From Schistosoma mansoni (taxonomy: Eukaryota; Platyhelminthes; Trematoda; Strigeidida; Schistosomatidae), in the NCBI RefSeq assembly GCF_000237925.1, contig NC_031495.1, positions 32,402,706 through 32,466,705 of the forward strand: a stretch of 64,000 nt of DNA. The letters run 5' to 3'. Of the stretch, positions 11,687 through 23,900 are shown piece after piece. How positions within the stretch are numbered: the stretch's first letter is position 1; each line of letters starts with the position of its first letter. The notes beneath the pieces are model-generated. The model was not told the origin of the DNA, searched no databases, and saw only the letters and a list, made by a program, of their open reading frames with translations. The position numbers were made by a program, and so were the translations under genes.

Positions 11687-14600
11687 ATGGCATCCATATC
11701 TCTTTTGAATCCGAAAGCAGAGTTCGCAAAGGCTCAGCATGCATTCAGTATCAATTTGGCTGCCGCAAGGGGACTCTACGACGTTTTGAAAACTAATCTT
11801 GGCCCAAAGGGGACCATGAAAATGTATGCTAATGATATCGTCTTATGGTCGTTTTAGGCTTGTTTCAGGTGCAGGCGATATCAAGATTACCAAAGACGGT
11901 AATGTTCTGCTTCATGAAATGCAAATACAACATCCTACTGCAAGTCTGATCGCGCGTGTAGCAACTGCTCAAGATGATATGACAGGTGATGGAACAACTT
12001 CAAATGTCCTTCTGATTGCTGAATTACTGAAGCAGGCAGATGTTCACACTTCCGAAGGACTTCACCCGCGTTTGATTACAGAAGGCTTTGATATCGCTGC
12101 AAACAAATGTTTGGATATACTATCCAAGTGTCGGATCGACTGCCCGTCAGAAATGCCAGATAGGAGCACACTCATATCCGTTTCGGCGACATCCCTCAAT
12201 ACAAAGGTCCATTCTGATTTGGCTAACCTCCTGACTGAGGTAATTCTTTGTTTGCTTGACACCCGTAGCATGTTGTAGATGCAGTATTATCAATTCGGCG
12301 ACCGAACGAACCTTTGGACTTGCATCGAATTGAACTGATGCAAATGCAACATAGAACTGATATGGATACAACACTTGTAAAAGGGCTGGTATTAGATCAT
12401 GGTGGCAGACACCCAAATATGCCTAAACGTGTAACTAATGCATTTATTTTGACTTGTAACGTTTCCTTTGAATACGAAAAAACGTAAGTCACTTTTCTAT
12501 TAATCAACAATTAGTGAGGTGAATTCCGGATTCTTTTATAGGACAGCGGAAGAGAGAGCGGCCCTTGTAAAGTCTGAACGGGAGTTTATTGACTCAAGAG
12601 TTCAGAAAGTGATCGCTCTGAAAAAAAAAGTATGTGGGGAGGTTAGTGATGGTGACAAACCTGGATTCGTAATAATCAATCAAAAAGGAATTGACCCATT
12701 TTCGTTAGATGCCTTCGCTCGAGAAGGAATACTTGCTCTACGTCGTGCTAAGAAACGCAATATGGAAAGAGTGACTCTTGCATGTGGTGGATATGCGCTG
12801 AACTCAGTCGATGAAATGACACCTGACTGTCTTGGACATGCCGGCCTAGTTTATGAATTTGTTTTGGTACGTTGTTTTGAGTGTTAGTGTTATTTCTAGG
12901 GCGAAGAGAAATATACATTTATCGAAGAATGCAAAAGTCCTCAGTCAGTAACTTTGTTGATGCGTGGGCCTAATAAACATACACTCAACCAAATCAAAGA
13001 TGCTGTTAATGACGGACTGCGTGCTATAAAGAACACATTAGAAGATGGTAAGCAAGTGTTTGCATTAGTTTTCTTCTATTTATAAAAGCATGCAACACTC
13101 GTTATTATTTCCAAATTTCCACGTCTAGTAAATCGTGCCTCATGTAATCCGACTCAGCGCCAAACAAAATCTTGCTAATATGTCTTTCTACTCATGGCTT
13201 CCATTTCAGTATATTTATTTTATTAGTTTATATTCTCTAAAGCGCTGTCTCTCAATTTCCAATGCGGCTGTCCTGATTTATGTATGTAGACTAAGGCTTA
13301 TTATTATTCATTGGAATAGTCAGTCGCGTAGAACTTCGTACGTACATGCACCAGTTCGAGTTGCCATACCACATAAGCACAGAGGTGCAGTTGTCGATTC
13401 AAATCCCATAGTGGTAGTAGTAAGAGTATAAGCAGTAATCAGAAAGATTAGGGTTTGAAGATATTATTCAAGAAGTATAATCCAGTGAAACAAATTTAGA
13501 AAGAGAAAAAGAAAGAGACATAAAGAATTCCGAGGGAGGAAATCGCATCCCGAGCATGCCTGCATTGTTCCTTATAGTGGTCAAAAGACTGCATTTTTTC
13601 AGTGTCTTCGCCAAATAGAACTATGTCATTGGCGTATTCCAAGTCAACAAGTGAGCCTCCCGGTAAAAGTTCAACTCCTAGAGACTTAGGTGATGAAAGT
13701 GTTATCTCTAAAAGCATGTCAACGACAAAGTTAAACAAGAATGGAGAGAGTGGACAGCCCTGATGAACACCACTTGAGGTTACCAATTCTGATGACAGTT
13801 CGCCATAAGCTCTAACTTGACCAGTTGTGTTCGAGTACAGAGCTTTTATGAGGTTAATATACTTTGGTACTCCTTTCAGTGACGATCACTGCCACAGAAC
13901 CTCACAATCAACGTAGTCAAATGCCACTTTAATGCTTAGAAATACTACGATTGTGGGACGTCTGAATGTGTGTCTATGTTCTAGGACCTGAAGTAGAGTA
14001 AATATCTGGTCTATACAACCACGTCCAGATCGAAAACCAGCCTCATTTTCTCTATTTTGCTCTTCACAAGCTTTGGTTAGGCGTCGAAGTATTATCGAAG
14101 CTAATATTTTAGACACTATATTAGTCAAACTGATACGGGACCACCATCGTTAAAAATCTCAGGGTTAAACCTGTCAGCGCCTGCTGCTCTCCCTTGCTTC
14201 ATATTTCCTATAGCTTTTTCAACTTCGAAGAGTTGGGGGACTTACATTAACTTGCCATTCAGGTCGACTGGGGATCGTGGGAAACCGAAGTGTGGCTGTA
14301 GGTCAGTTGAACTGATCTCTAAAGGGTTCTGCCCATCGATCCAATCTCCTGGATTGAGAATGAATAATATGTCCATCATTTTTCCGAGATAGTTTCGCCA
14401 ATAGTTAAATTCTTAATACTGGTTTCCTTGACAAGTCTAAACGGTTGTCTGCCGTTACCTATTTCCGCTGCCTTTTCCATCCTTCTTGCTTTCGCTACCC
14501 ACCACTGTAGAACCCTAATAGGCTTCATTGCAGCGTCTTTCCTACGTCCAGTAAGACGCAGACAGATACGCGTTCGCAATAGAGCGTGATCTGAATCTAA

Positions 14601-17600
14601 ATATGTGCTCCAGAATGAGCGACAGTCTTCTATCGAGCCCTTCCATTGATGTCTGATGGCGATGTGATCTATTTCGGTTCAACGTTGGGACGAATTCAGA
14701 GGTCACCATGTCAAAAGATGTTTTTCCTTGTGTTTAAAGTTAGTATTTGCAAGAAACAGGCGGTTATCTGAGCATAGCTGCAACAAACGATCGCCATTAT
14801 CTGTTCTTTAAGCCACGACACTATAAGATCCACCCAGATGTCTTTCTCTTAGTTTACCTACTTGAGCATTAAAGTCACCAGCCACTATTACTACATCAGA
14901 ACGCCTAGCTTTTCGGAGAAGGTCGGAAAGTTTTCTGTAAAACTCATCCTTTATATCATCTGAACTGCAGTCAGTGGGAGAGTAGGCAGAGACGACGAAG
15001 AGGCAACGACGAGTGTCCCTATCTTTCCGAGTCCTTACTGTTCCGTTTAGTCGGACAGCGCACAGAAGACTGTCTACTGGGGTCCAGTCTAAGAGAGCTG
15101 GTCTGCCCTAGGACTCAATGCTATATCTACGCCAGCGAGGCCACGGAAAGCAGCATCAGGGCTTCCAGATACATGAAGTGTGAATCGAGTTGGTTCTTTA
15201 CTTTGACATGATGAGGTCAAATGAATGATGCTACTCGTATCCTGTATGCGCGTTTCGGAGACGCGGCACACATCGATGGTGCGTGATTCTAAAGTCCTAG
15301 CTAGGAAAGCCTGTTATCCTATTTGGCACAGCTCCTACATGTAGTTTAGAGCGTAATTTCAAGAGACCGGGAACAACCTTTTGCGTAATCGAATCGTTTG
15401 CACTAGCAGTGCGAGGTTATAAAGGAACGTGGGAAGGATTATTCGTGCCGGTAAGATAGTCATTATGAGGATCAGGAAGGATTTGATTGTGACCAACTTG
15501 GTCTCATGTGTTGTTATGGGTACGAGGGCTGATGTCACTTTCCGGCTGCTCACACCGTGGAAGAGTATTTCTTAAGGAACCTGAAAAGGAAGTTGGATTA
15601 GTGTTGGTCTTAAAGACCTGGGAATGTGATCTCAGAGACCAAGAGACAACTGCTTGAGGTCGCTCACGCACGGCCTTTTTATGGGAGGTTTTTGACGTGT
15701 TAGCTCCGTTCTTTAAAAGGCCTTACTGCCGGAGACGGGAATCCGTGAGGAAAGGGGAAGTGTGACATTTTTAGGGTCGACCTCTTCTAACCCCTTTCTT
15801 CCTTGTGAGAAGGCACCATCGCTGCAGATGCTGGTTGCCTGAGGGAAACACCCTACTGCTGTCACACCCCTCCACAGTCAGCAGTAAGACTTCGCCCCCA
15901 GACCTTGAGTTGCTACTTTTATTCTTGCCGTTCTCCAATCGACCTGCCTGGTGTGGTGGAACCCACAAAAACATATGTTCTAGCCAATATAGCTCGGTTG
16001 GGCAAGCCCGACCACCACGTCAAGGTGGCAGCTACGGTCGAGTTTATTTGAACACAAATATTGATTCAAGAGAGAACCAGATATATGTGCGCCACACAAA
16101 AAGTTCTCATTTCATTTTAAAGGTGTGAGGGTTATAATACTGCCTGGGTGCCCAGACTATCCGGCAAGTGTAAGGTTTGGTCATTATTCTCTGTCTTTTC
16201 AATAGTCTCCCGTGTATTCAGTATACTGAAATAAGAAAAAAAACAGTTGATTCTGGCGAAATTAGTTGAGGTGCCACTTGTGAGCGTAACTATTTTTAGA
16301 ATAAAATAGAACTTTTATCTGGTAGACCACCCACCCAAAACTATATACGGAACACGTTAAACAGCAGTTCAGCTATCATTTACCAACTGCTCAGGTTAAA
16401 AACCGCAATCAGGTCTCCAACTCAGCTAAGTTAAAAAGACTAACTAACCTCTAGAGAAGAGCAGCTGCTTGTTAATGTTTATCCCTAAGACGATTTAGTG
16501 TTAGGAATCAGATTAAGAGCCCCCAAATGCCCTGGTACGGCCGAGAGCGGGGAGAGTCCGCTCTCCCTCTCCAAATGCTCTCACATGGCGACGCGTATAT
16601 AGCCCCTGCCAGGGAAGTCCTACTCACTGCCTTCTCGTGATGGGGGTGTTGTTTACAAAATTGAGAGGACGAAAAGCGAATGTCCGGCGCTTTAACCGGG
16701 TTTGGTGGACACGGAAAGTCCACCTAGGGGAGTTGGAAAACCCTGATTCCAAACCAATGGTGCACACGGGTTCCAGTATCCTAATGGAACAAATGGCGTA
16801 TGAACCAATCGTTGGTCACCGGCTACCATGGGACTGTGTCTCCTCACGATGCTCCACTGCCTTGTGGATCAGACATTTCGGTCAAAGACTCGGGGTGTGG
16901 CCCCCTAAGAAAACCACCTGCTTCAGTCTGGGCACCTGGGTAGTATCACAGCCCTCACACAAATCAAATGAGGTTTGTGTGGCGCATAGGTATCTGGTGC
17001 CCCTTTGTACCAATATTTATGTGTTTAAATATAAATATAAGTAGTCAGATTAAGAAACTAGGTAGTTAGTCATATGCATTTTAGGACTCTTCATATGTGC
17101 GTCCATTCGAGTTTCCACACCATATTAGCACAACGTGATAAGATTGTCATAGCAAGTCCCGCAGTAGCATTAGAAGGAATTAAGACATAAGATTTTCAAA
17201 TTCAGACTGATATCGCTAGTGCACAAAAAATGGTATCTCTTCGTAATAGCTACAAAAAATCAATCAATATGTATAGATTTTCGTCTAGATTTGGAAGAAT
17301 ATTTCCACAATAGTTGATGTAAGATGTTAAAAAAGGAAAACTGTACTAGTGAAAATCTCAGCGATTAAACTATAAGTAAATCCAACGTTTCGCTCGCCTA
17401 TCTGGTTCAAGCTCTTTCAAGGAAATATAATCAGAAATCAAAATTATCGAATATTGATAAGTACATAGTTCTTCGGTTAACTTCATACTAAACAGGTCAT
17501 TTAATCATGCTAGCAGTGTTGAAAGTGAAAATTTGCCGTAGTGCATATAAGACATCTGGTGTATAAAGAAATATTTTTCATAATCCGAGATCATAACAAC

Positions 17601-20600
17601 AGTAATGTCACCCTTGTGTGATCTCGTAGTAACAATTTTTATATCTTTACGCAGCTGATTTTAAACGTTTATTTCCTCTTTAGATAGATTAGAAACTTTA
17701 GGTTTTTTATTTAATGGTCCAACTAAGATTTTAATCCCCACATCTACCTGTTCATCCGAAATTTTGCATAAAACAGGCTCGATCAACGTTATAATTTCAA
17801 AAGTCAACAGTCTCGGTCTGTTTGTCTCATCTCTGATCCACTTACACATACATACCACTGCTATCTTAGCATACCAGGTGTCTCATATGTACTACTGCAA
17901 ATTTTTACTTTCACCATTGCTAGCATGATTAAATGACCTGTTTATTATAAAGTTAACCGAAGAACTATGTACTTATCAATATTCGATAGTTTTGATTTCT
18001 GATATTTCCTTGAAAGAGCTTGAACCAGATAGGCGAGCGAAACGTTGGATTTACTTATAGTTCAATCTCTGAGATTTTACAAATATGATTCTTCTTAGTG
18101 ATTAGCTGATGTAGTCTAAAATATTCGTATCCGTAATCATATAATGCTAGGCTGAAGCTCGTAAACTCTGAACCTGGGAGACTTATGTTGACACATCACA
18201 CATGTTTCGGATGTAAAGGTGTGGATTCATAAGTCTACCTTTCATTTGGCTTTTAGATGTCTGTTTCAAAAACGAGGTATGTCTACCAATCAAATGGTTT
18301 ATATGCTTCACAGCGATCAGCTCTGTATTGATATATTTCTGTTAAACAACTAAGCGTGAACAATGCCCACACTATAGTACCTCCAAATCCAAGTATAACT
18401 TTAAAGACACATGTGAGCGAATGGTGGCGACTTACGTATTTTGTTTGCTTTAATGGGTTGTTTCAGGCAGTTATAATCAACGTAGAGCCTTGCAGAAATT
18501 TACGTCGTCCCTGGTTACTATACGACATTCATCCTTCAGTCCTTGAGTTGTGTTATTCATAACTTCAAATTAATCGATTTCGTTTGCTCCTTTTAAAATA
18601 TTAACCAGTTGTAAGCAAAACAGGACTTAGCACAAATATTCATCATTCCAGTTTATCACACCATATCAACATAGCAAGATGAAATCAACAAAATGAATAC
18701 AGAGATAGTAAAAGCTTTTGTAATGTTAGCGATACAAAAAGCATTATATATAGAGATTGTAGTTATAAAAGATCAAATAAATTGACAAAATGAGAAGTGT
18801 GAATTAACATTGCAACTCAATTCAATGTTAGTTTTAAAAAAAATAAATTCATCTACACTTCAGTTGATTCTAAACAATCTTCCAAGTATCCTAATACAGT
18901 GTGCACCTACCAACATTCCTAAAATAAAGTCGATTTTGTTGATTAATATTACGTCAGTTAACCCGTTCCTAGCTTGGAATCTATATTTATTCCAGCCAGC
19001 ATTGCACACTGATATAGACCGTGAGTGAGTATGCTTAGCACATCCCAATCACATCCACCTATTTTTCATCTTTACCTATACCTGCTTTACTCGATTCCGC
19101 ATAATGCGAGAAGCTCCATTGTTTTGATTTTCATTGTAGCCGAAATCAATTCCACTTCTTTTCGTCTTACGAATCTCCCCTCTCACTCTGTTGATATAAA
19201 TTGTAGCAACCTAAACAGACACACTATAAGCCTTTGATAATAATTGACGGCGCTTTAGATATGTGAGGAAAAACCTTTTTGTTGGCTATTACTTGGCGAC
19301 TTGCATGAATCAAATATTCTCAGGGTTTGATTTTTTATTAATTCGCATCTTTCTAAATTTTAGAGTGTGTCATTCCAGGCGCAGGAGCTTTTGAATTAGT
19401 TGCTTATCGCGAGCTATGCAAATTTGCACAGTCTGTTAAGGGTCGTGCTCGTCTCGGTGTTCAGGCATTTGCAGATGCGTTGCTTGTTATTCCAAAAGTC
19501 TTAGCTAGGAATGCCGGTCATGATGCTCAGGAGACAATGGTGAAATTGCTTGAGGAAGCAACTAAGGTGGATAATCGTTGCAACCATATTATCCCCACAC
19601 AGCTCGTAGGAATTGATCTCACTACGGGGGAAGCAATGATCCCTGCTCAAGTTGGAGTTTATGACAACTTCATTGTGAAAAAACAAATAATTAATTCATG
19701 GTAAGTTTGTTGAGTTGTATTTCATGTTTTGTGGGTAAACATCTGTTTAATTATTTTTCTACTGATCAGTAGTTTTATTTTTTAACTATTTAAGTACTCA
19801 GTGAGGTTTAGTTAAAACAATATGTTATATCTAAAGCTTTAGGTCCTTGCTATGCCGCGTACTACTAGACTACTTAAACGATTGAACCCGCGAAGTCGCA
19901 AGAGAGAAGACAGAAGACTAGTAAGTAGGAATGTTATTCCCAACACAGTGTCAATTATGGTACAAAACTAAGTAATTTATAGTTTTTAGTAAAAACGAAA
20001 TCATCATTATAGTTATCCAACCCGCACACAGGGGTTATTGGCATTGTCCAATAGGGAAACTACACGTAGTGATTCTGGAATAATCTTCCAAAAGCTGACT
20101 GAATGGAATATGTTCGGCTCCTGAGATTCTTAAAGCTTCCTCAAGTTCACCTGTGAACCGTCCTCACACAATATTCTCAGTCTACATAGTATTCTGAGTT
20201 GTTCATTTGTTTTGCAAAATAACTAATCATTGATAGCTAGTAAATTCAAAGTTCAGTTATAGATGGATATCAAAGAATATTTGCATGGTACATTCTTTGT
20301 TCTTAATTGAAAACGCCCGAAAATACCTTTGACAGCTATTACTCCTAAATTTGTTTGTAGATTGCGTCGATGTTTTGATTTTCAACTCCCTTACCACTAA
20401 GAATAGAGTATGTTCGATCACAGGTGTCTTCGAAACATCACTCGTTTATTTCCGAACCACTAAGCATTCAATGCCTTGTTACGGATGTGGTACTAGGTAA
20501 AAATGGCAAGTCGATTAAGTAGTAAGTCTTCATTAACTGCAGGTGGTTGGGGAATGTTTAATAGACTTACGGGCTCTGTTTACGGATCAACTAGCGGTGT

Positions 20601-22227
20601 TATCTGGTATAGAAAAGATAGGGGTGATCAAACCAAGACGTAACACCAATCCATGAATTTGATATTTATACTGAGCCATCTTATCAGGTGTAGACTACCT
20701 GGTTGTAATTCACGTGGTTATCTCAACCAATGGCTAAAAGCTCCCAATGATATGGCTCGTTACCGGTTTTAATGGCGCAAGTGCATTTTTTCTTTGTCTT
20801 CCCTCATATTGTGAGATTTTGAATTCCTCATAAACTTATTATCTCATTGACTTATATTTTCTTGAATCATGTCTTCTTTCCTGATACCACTGAAACTTAA
20901 TATTTTTAATATTCTGGGATTTTCTTTAAAAATTTCATCTCTTTATACCAGTGGTGTGTGGCAACTTGAGCTGATGTACCAGGTACTACGTTTATTTTAA
21001 CTCACTAACACCTTGTATAAAAATGAAACTATAATTCACCTACTTATCATGTCATATCGTTAGTACTGTGACGGTAATTTTGCGTTCGAACTAAGCTGTT
21101 TCTAATTCGTTTAGTATTGTTGACACTATCTTCGTTTATCTCCTTAGGGATTGATCTCCTCTTTGGAGATTTTCTTACTAAAATACTAGAGGGAGATTGC
21201 AAATAGGTTGGTGAAGTAGTGAATCTTTATGGAATGAGGTCATATAAAATGTGTATCATATATGTACAACCGTCATCTGCTCCAGCACACTTTGTTAGAT
21301 GGTTTAGAAGTAGTTTGAAAGACAGTTAGGGATGGCCAAACGAAGACGTGGGATTGGTCCATGACATCATTGACTGTTGGACTGAACTGTGTTGATAGAT
21401 TTCATTTGGAAATCACAATGAGTGGTTGTCGATGTTGAGTAACAATGGTCTGAATCAGATGTAGTGTCTCAGATACATCCACTTTTTCCTGAGATGGTGG
21501 AGAACATTTGTAGCTCAGGTGAATGATTTTGATGGAGTTTTGTTCTCTGACCAAACCATTCAGCTCAGAGAACAAAGCCCCATCAAAAACTTTCCCTGAG
21601 CTTAACAATTTTATTACTTGAATCCATTCTTTATTCGTCTCTAGGCCTTACCTTTTTACTACTCTTTGTACATCTCCGGTAATTTCCTCCCTCTTTTGAA
21701 ATGGTGCTGAAACTTGAGTTGATTCATGTCCACGTTCCTAATAACTGACCGAGTCTTCATAAAATATGAAGTGTTCGTAGCTGTTAATTATTTATGTGTA
21801 GCTACCACATCCACCTAAACCAGTCATCAAAACAGATGGACCTATGGAATCGATCGACCTAATGTCAAGCAGACGTGGGGTTACAAACTAGACGGTATCT
21901 TCCCGTGATAAGTATCCTTTAAGCTTTGTATTTACTCCATAGTCTAATCCACAAATATTGAAATTGTTTATTCCTATCTACCATAAAAGACTTGCAGTAT
22001 ACCGACTCCTGTTTTATTAATATTATTTTAAATCTATGCATGTAAATTAGACTAACGGCAAAAAGTTTTGCAACAAAAACATGAAACCTTTTACTATAAT
22101 GCCTTGGAAAGTGGTACACTAGCTTACAGTACAATGTTTATATCTTTTTTTCAGTTCTGTTATTGCCTCCAATATATTGCTTGTTGACGAGATAATGCGA
22201 GCCGGAATGAGTTCTCTCAAAGGTTAA
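11687..22227 (+). CDS. CCT6: T-complex protein 1 subunit zeta (CCT6), seven exons
   Basis: Zeta subunit of the cytosolic TRiC/CCT ring chaperonin, which folds actin, tubulin and other proteins using ATP. Exons: 11687-11823, 11858-12239, 12269-12483, 12515-12866, 12900-13047, 19364-19700, 22155-22227. They total 1644 nt (547 aa) with phases consistent at every junction; human CCT6A has 531. The start ATG gives '[17 protein letters not shown]', matching the family N-terminus. Visible motifs are LGPKG (about 38-42), the nucleotide-binding GDGTT (89-93), '[13 protein letters not shown]', '[13 protein letters not shown]', and PGAGA (about 416-420); the protein ends '[10 protein letters not shown]'. 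A segment of about a dozen residues before '[12 protein letters not shown]' is longer than in human. Introns 1-4 are 34, 29, 31 and 33 bp; introns 5 and 6 are 6316 and 2454 bp and hold transposon debris. A possible ATTAAA poly(A) signal lies at 22248-22253. Confidence 0.96.
13310..16190 (-). mobile_element. RTE-clade LINE (SR2-like), antisense inside CCT6 intron 5
   Basis: Reading leftwards: a leader of about 900 bp (16190-15290), endonuclease (15271 to about 14650, with '[16 protein letters not shown]' and a '[10 protein letters not shown]'-type block near 14865), linker (14579-14376), RT (about 14330-13500: '[20 protein letters not shown]', '[20 protein letters not shown]', and the catalytic block as YAND rather than YADD), then a 3' UTR at 13500-13310. 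The RT C-terminal region is missing, so RT is joined directly to the 3' UTR by an internal deletion. Frames are broken in several places. It lies antisense to CCT6 and adds about 2.9 kb to the intron. Confidence 0.85.
16500..17045 (+). mobile_element. RTE LINE 5' leader fragment in opposite orientation
   Basis: The stretch 16921-17040 matches the reverse complement of 16040-16190 ('GTCTGGGCACC', 'CCCTCACAC', 'TTTGTGTGGCGCA', 'CAATATTT'), so a second 5' leader faces the first head to head. It is richer in G+C than its surroundings. No endonuclease or RT follows it, so it is a fragment. The stretch 16191-16499 between the two leaders is unassigned. Confidence 0.55.
17060..17180 (-). mobile_element. 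RTE LINE 3' UTR-like fragment
   Basis: Sequence such as 'CGAGTTTCCACACCATATTAGCACA' parts resembles, with many changes, the 3' UTR seen at 13317-13440 and 32195-32330. Short and diverged; supported only by that similarity. Confidence 0.4.
17351..18080. mobile_element. Fold-back element with about 215-bp inverted arms, possibly Penelope-like
   Basis: Left arm 17351-17570 and right arm 17866-18080 are inverted copies at roughly 90% identity, around a 295-bp centre. The arms carry a 'GAGCTTGAACCAGATAGG' stretch followed by CGAGCGAAACGTTGG. The GCGAAACG part resembles the sequence after the core of the hammerhead motifs found in terminal repeats of many Penelope-like elements, but the CTGATGA core itself is absent here. 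The centre has a 65-codon - strand frame (17661-17858) that I cannot identify. Inverted, partial end copies are common for Penelope-like elements; a plain inverted duplication or MITE-like unit is the alternative. It lies in CCT6 intron 5. Confidence 0.6.
18081..19363. other. Rest of CCT6 intron 5
   Basis: A+T-rich intron sequence with no gene visible. Open frames of 60-72 codons (18356-18562, 18810-19028, 19025-19237) have no recognisable domains and look like chance. The intron ends in a normal acceptor (TTCTAAATTTTAG) at 19363. Confidence 0.6.
20480..21010 (+). mobile_element. RTE LINE 3' end in CCT6 intron 6
   Basis: Degraded C-terminal RTE coding sequence ('DRGDQTKT', then '[10 protein letters not shown]' in the same sense) is followed by a pyrimidine-rich 3' UTR ending near 'GTGGTGTGTGGCAACTTGAGCTGATGTACC'-type sequence shared with the fragment at 23370-23900. 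Same orientation as CCT6. Confidence 0.55.
21120..21463 (+). mobile_element. RTE LINE C-terminal fragment; inverted match to 30274-30552
   Basis: Translation shows a diverged RTE C-terminal region (a '[10 protein letters not shown]' run, then '[12 protein letters not shown]'). Bases 21183-21463 match the reverse complement of 30274-30552 at about 97-98%. Older flanking similarity ('GGGATTGATCTCCT') extends to about 21145. It lies inside CCT6 intron 6; its partner lies upstream of NECAP. Confidence 0.6.
21512..21603. repeat. Imperfect hairpin
   Basis: The arm at 21527-21550 pairs with 21565-21589 (about 22 of 24 positions) around a 14-base loop, and outer bases AGCTCAGG / CCTGAGCT extend the stem. 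It follows the RTE fragment in CCT6 intron 6. Similar but unpaired sequence occurs near 50690-50755, so it may derive from a dispersed repeat. Confidence 0.7.
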
Positions 22228-23369
22228 ATTCTTGCTTTTGTGAATTCATTAAATATATTTGTTTGTGTCTATTTGTGTTCTGTCTTTAAAATATTTATCA
22301 ATTTTTAATCAAAGTCTTTCTGCAAAACTGTACCGCTCATGTTCGTTAACAATATCCGCCTTAAAAACACTAATTCTGTACTCGAGTGCGGTTGTTAGAC
22401 TCCTTCATCTTAATATCATGCAATGGCATGGTCTGATGCCTGCAATCAGTACGTCGTATCACGCAATTTTAAAAACATACTTCAATTGTTAGATGCCTGT
22501 TTTAGTACGCAGTCAGAAGCTCAGCAACTAAAAATACTGTTCATGCAGACAGAACTACGTGCATGTCGCGAGTGTTGAAATACTTATAGGTATTGCCGTA
22601 GTTCTCATAATTCAAGCACAATGAAATATCGTTTGCTTAAAGTGTCATTGAGAAGAAAACCCTTAACTCCGCGTTTCGTAGTAGGAGACTGATTAGCCAG
22701 TACACGGTCACAGTAAGAGTTTTATTGGGAACGCAGCTCAGAGTAATAAGTAACTGTGGTCATTCGTGAAAACCAAGCAACTCTTCAGTATAAGTGAACA
22801 ATAAGAGCTTAGTCTAATAAGTCTGTTGTATATGGAAAGTTCTAAGTTGACTTCCTTCTTGTAGCTTGCACAGTGCGTCGTAGTTAGAACGTATTCATGT
22901 TCAAGTATATTATGACCCATGGACAACTGCAAATCTTGAAGAAAACAAAGCTTTTCGGGAATAACTTAGTTGTTGCGATTTGGAAAGAAGTCGGCTATTG
23001 ACCCACATTATTATGTCGGTCTTTCGTATTATCACTACTTATATTAAAAGGTGAGTGAGGTACATTCGGGTTGTAATAAATGACATTTTCAGGTTTTAAC
23101 CCGCGCAGCTGAATACTTTCAACTTCGGGTTTTTTAGACGTTGCGAGTCAGGTGATGTATGCTTCACTATCTAATTCAGACTCTTGATCATTAGCTTAGT
23201 GATACAGTGCTGCGTTGTGGTTCTAATTACAAGGTCATCATGCATTTTTGTACAGTGGAATGAAACTTAGTCGTTCCTATGTGTTTGCTCTGATATAACA
23301 GATTCCCTATACTTGGTTACTTGTGAGAATATACATAATAACTGCCAATAAAATGAGGTTGTTCACACG
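22228..23369. other. CCT6 3' UTR and convergent intergenic DNA
   Basis: No further gene recognised. The first few tens of bases must be CCT6 3' UTR. The rest, up to the LINE fragment, has only short open frames without recognisable content. Confidence 0.5.
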
Positions 23370-23900
23370 ATATCCGTCTAGCAACCACGTGTTACATATG
23401 CCCAACCACCGACCGCCACGACGTGCAATGTTTAATAGTGTAGGAGTAGGTTGGAAGGAAGCTAGGGCCAGACCGAAACGTGGCATAAATCCATGAAGTC
23501 GCTGACAAGTGGACTTGGTCACGTTGGTAGGTGTAGACTACCTGGTTGGGATTCGCGAGGTGATAGCAATCGATGGTTAGCGACCTTGAATGACATGGCT
23601 CAAAATCGTTTGCAATGGCAAAGGTGCATCCACTTTGTGTTCTGCTAACTTCTAATCTTCTGAATTCTTCATGTCTCTATCGTTTTCTCTTTCCAAATTT
23701 ATTTTACTGGATTATACTCCTTGAATAACATCTTCAAACCCTAATCTTTCGGATTGCTGCTTATACTCTTACTACTTCTACCACTGTGATTTTAATCGAA
23801 AACTGCATCTTTGTGCTAGTGTAATATGGCAACTCGAACTGATGTACGTACGTAAAACGTTCTACGTTGTGACTGACTGACACTCACGGGTCTATCCAAT
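23370..23900 (+). mobile_element. RTE LINE (SR2-like) 3' end
   Basis: Decayed C-terminal codons ('MPNHRPPRRAMFNSVGVGW'-like after frame changes) run into the last block, which resembles 'QWLETLGDMAQNRSQWRRC', then a 3' UTR ending 'GATGTACGTACGTAAAACG'. The UTR is the reverse complement of the type seen at 13317-13500 and 32195-32440, which supports the assignment. Confidence 0.7.
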
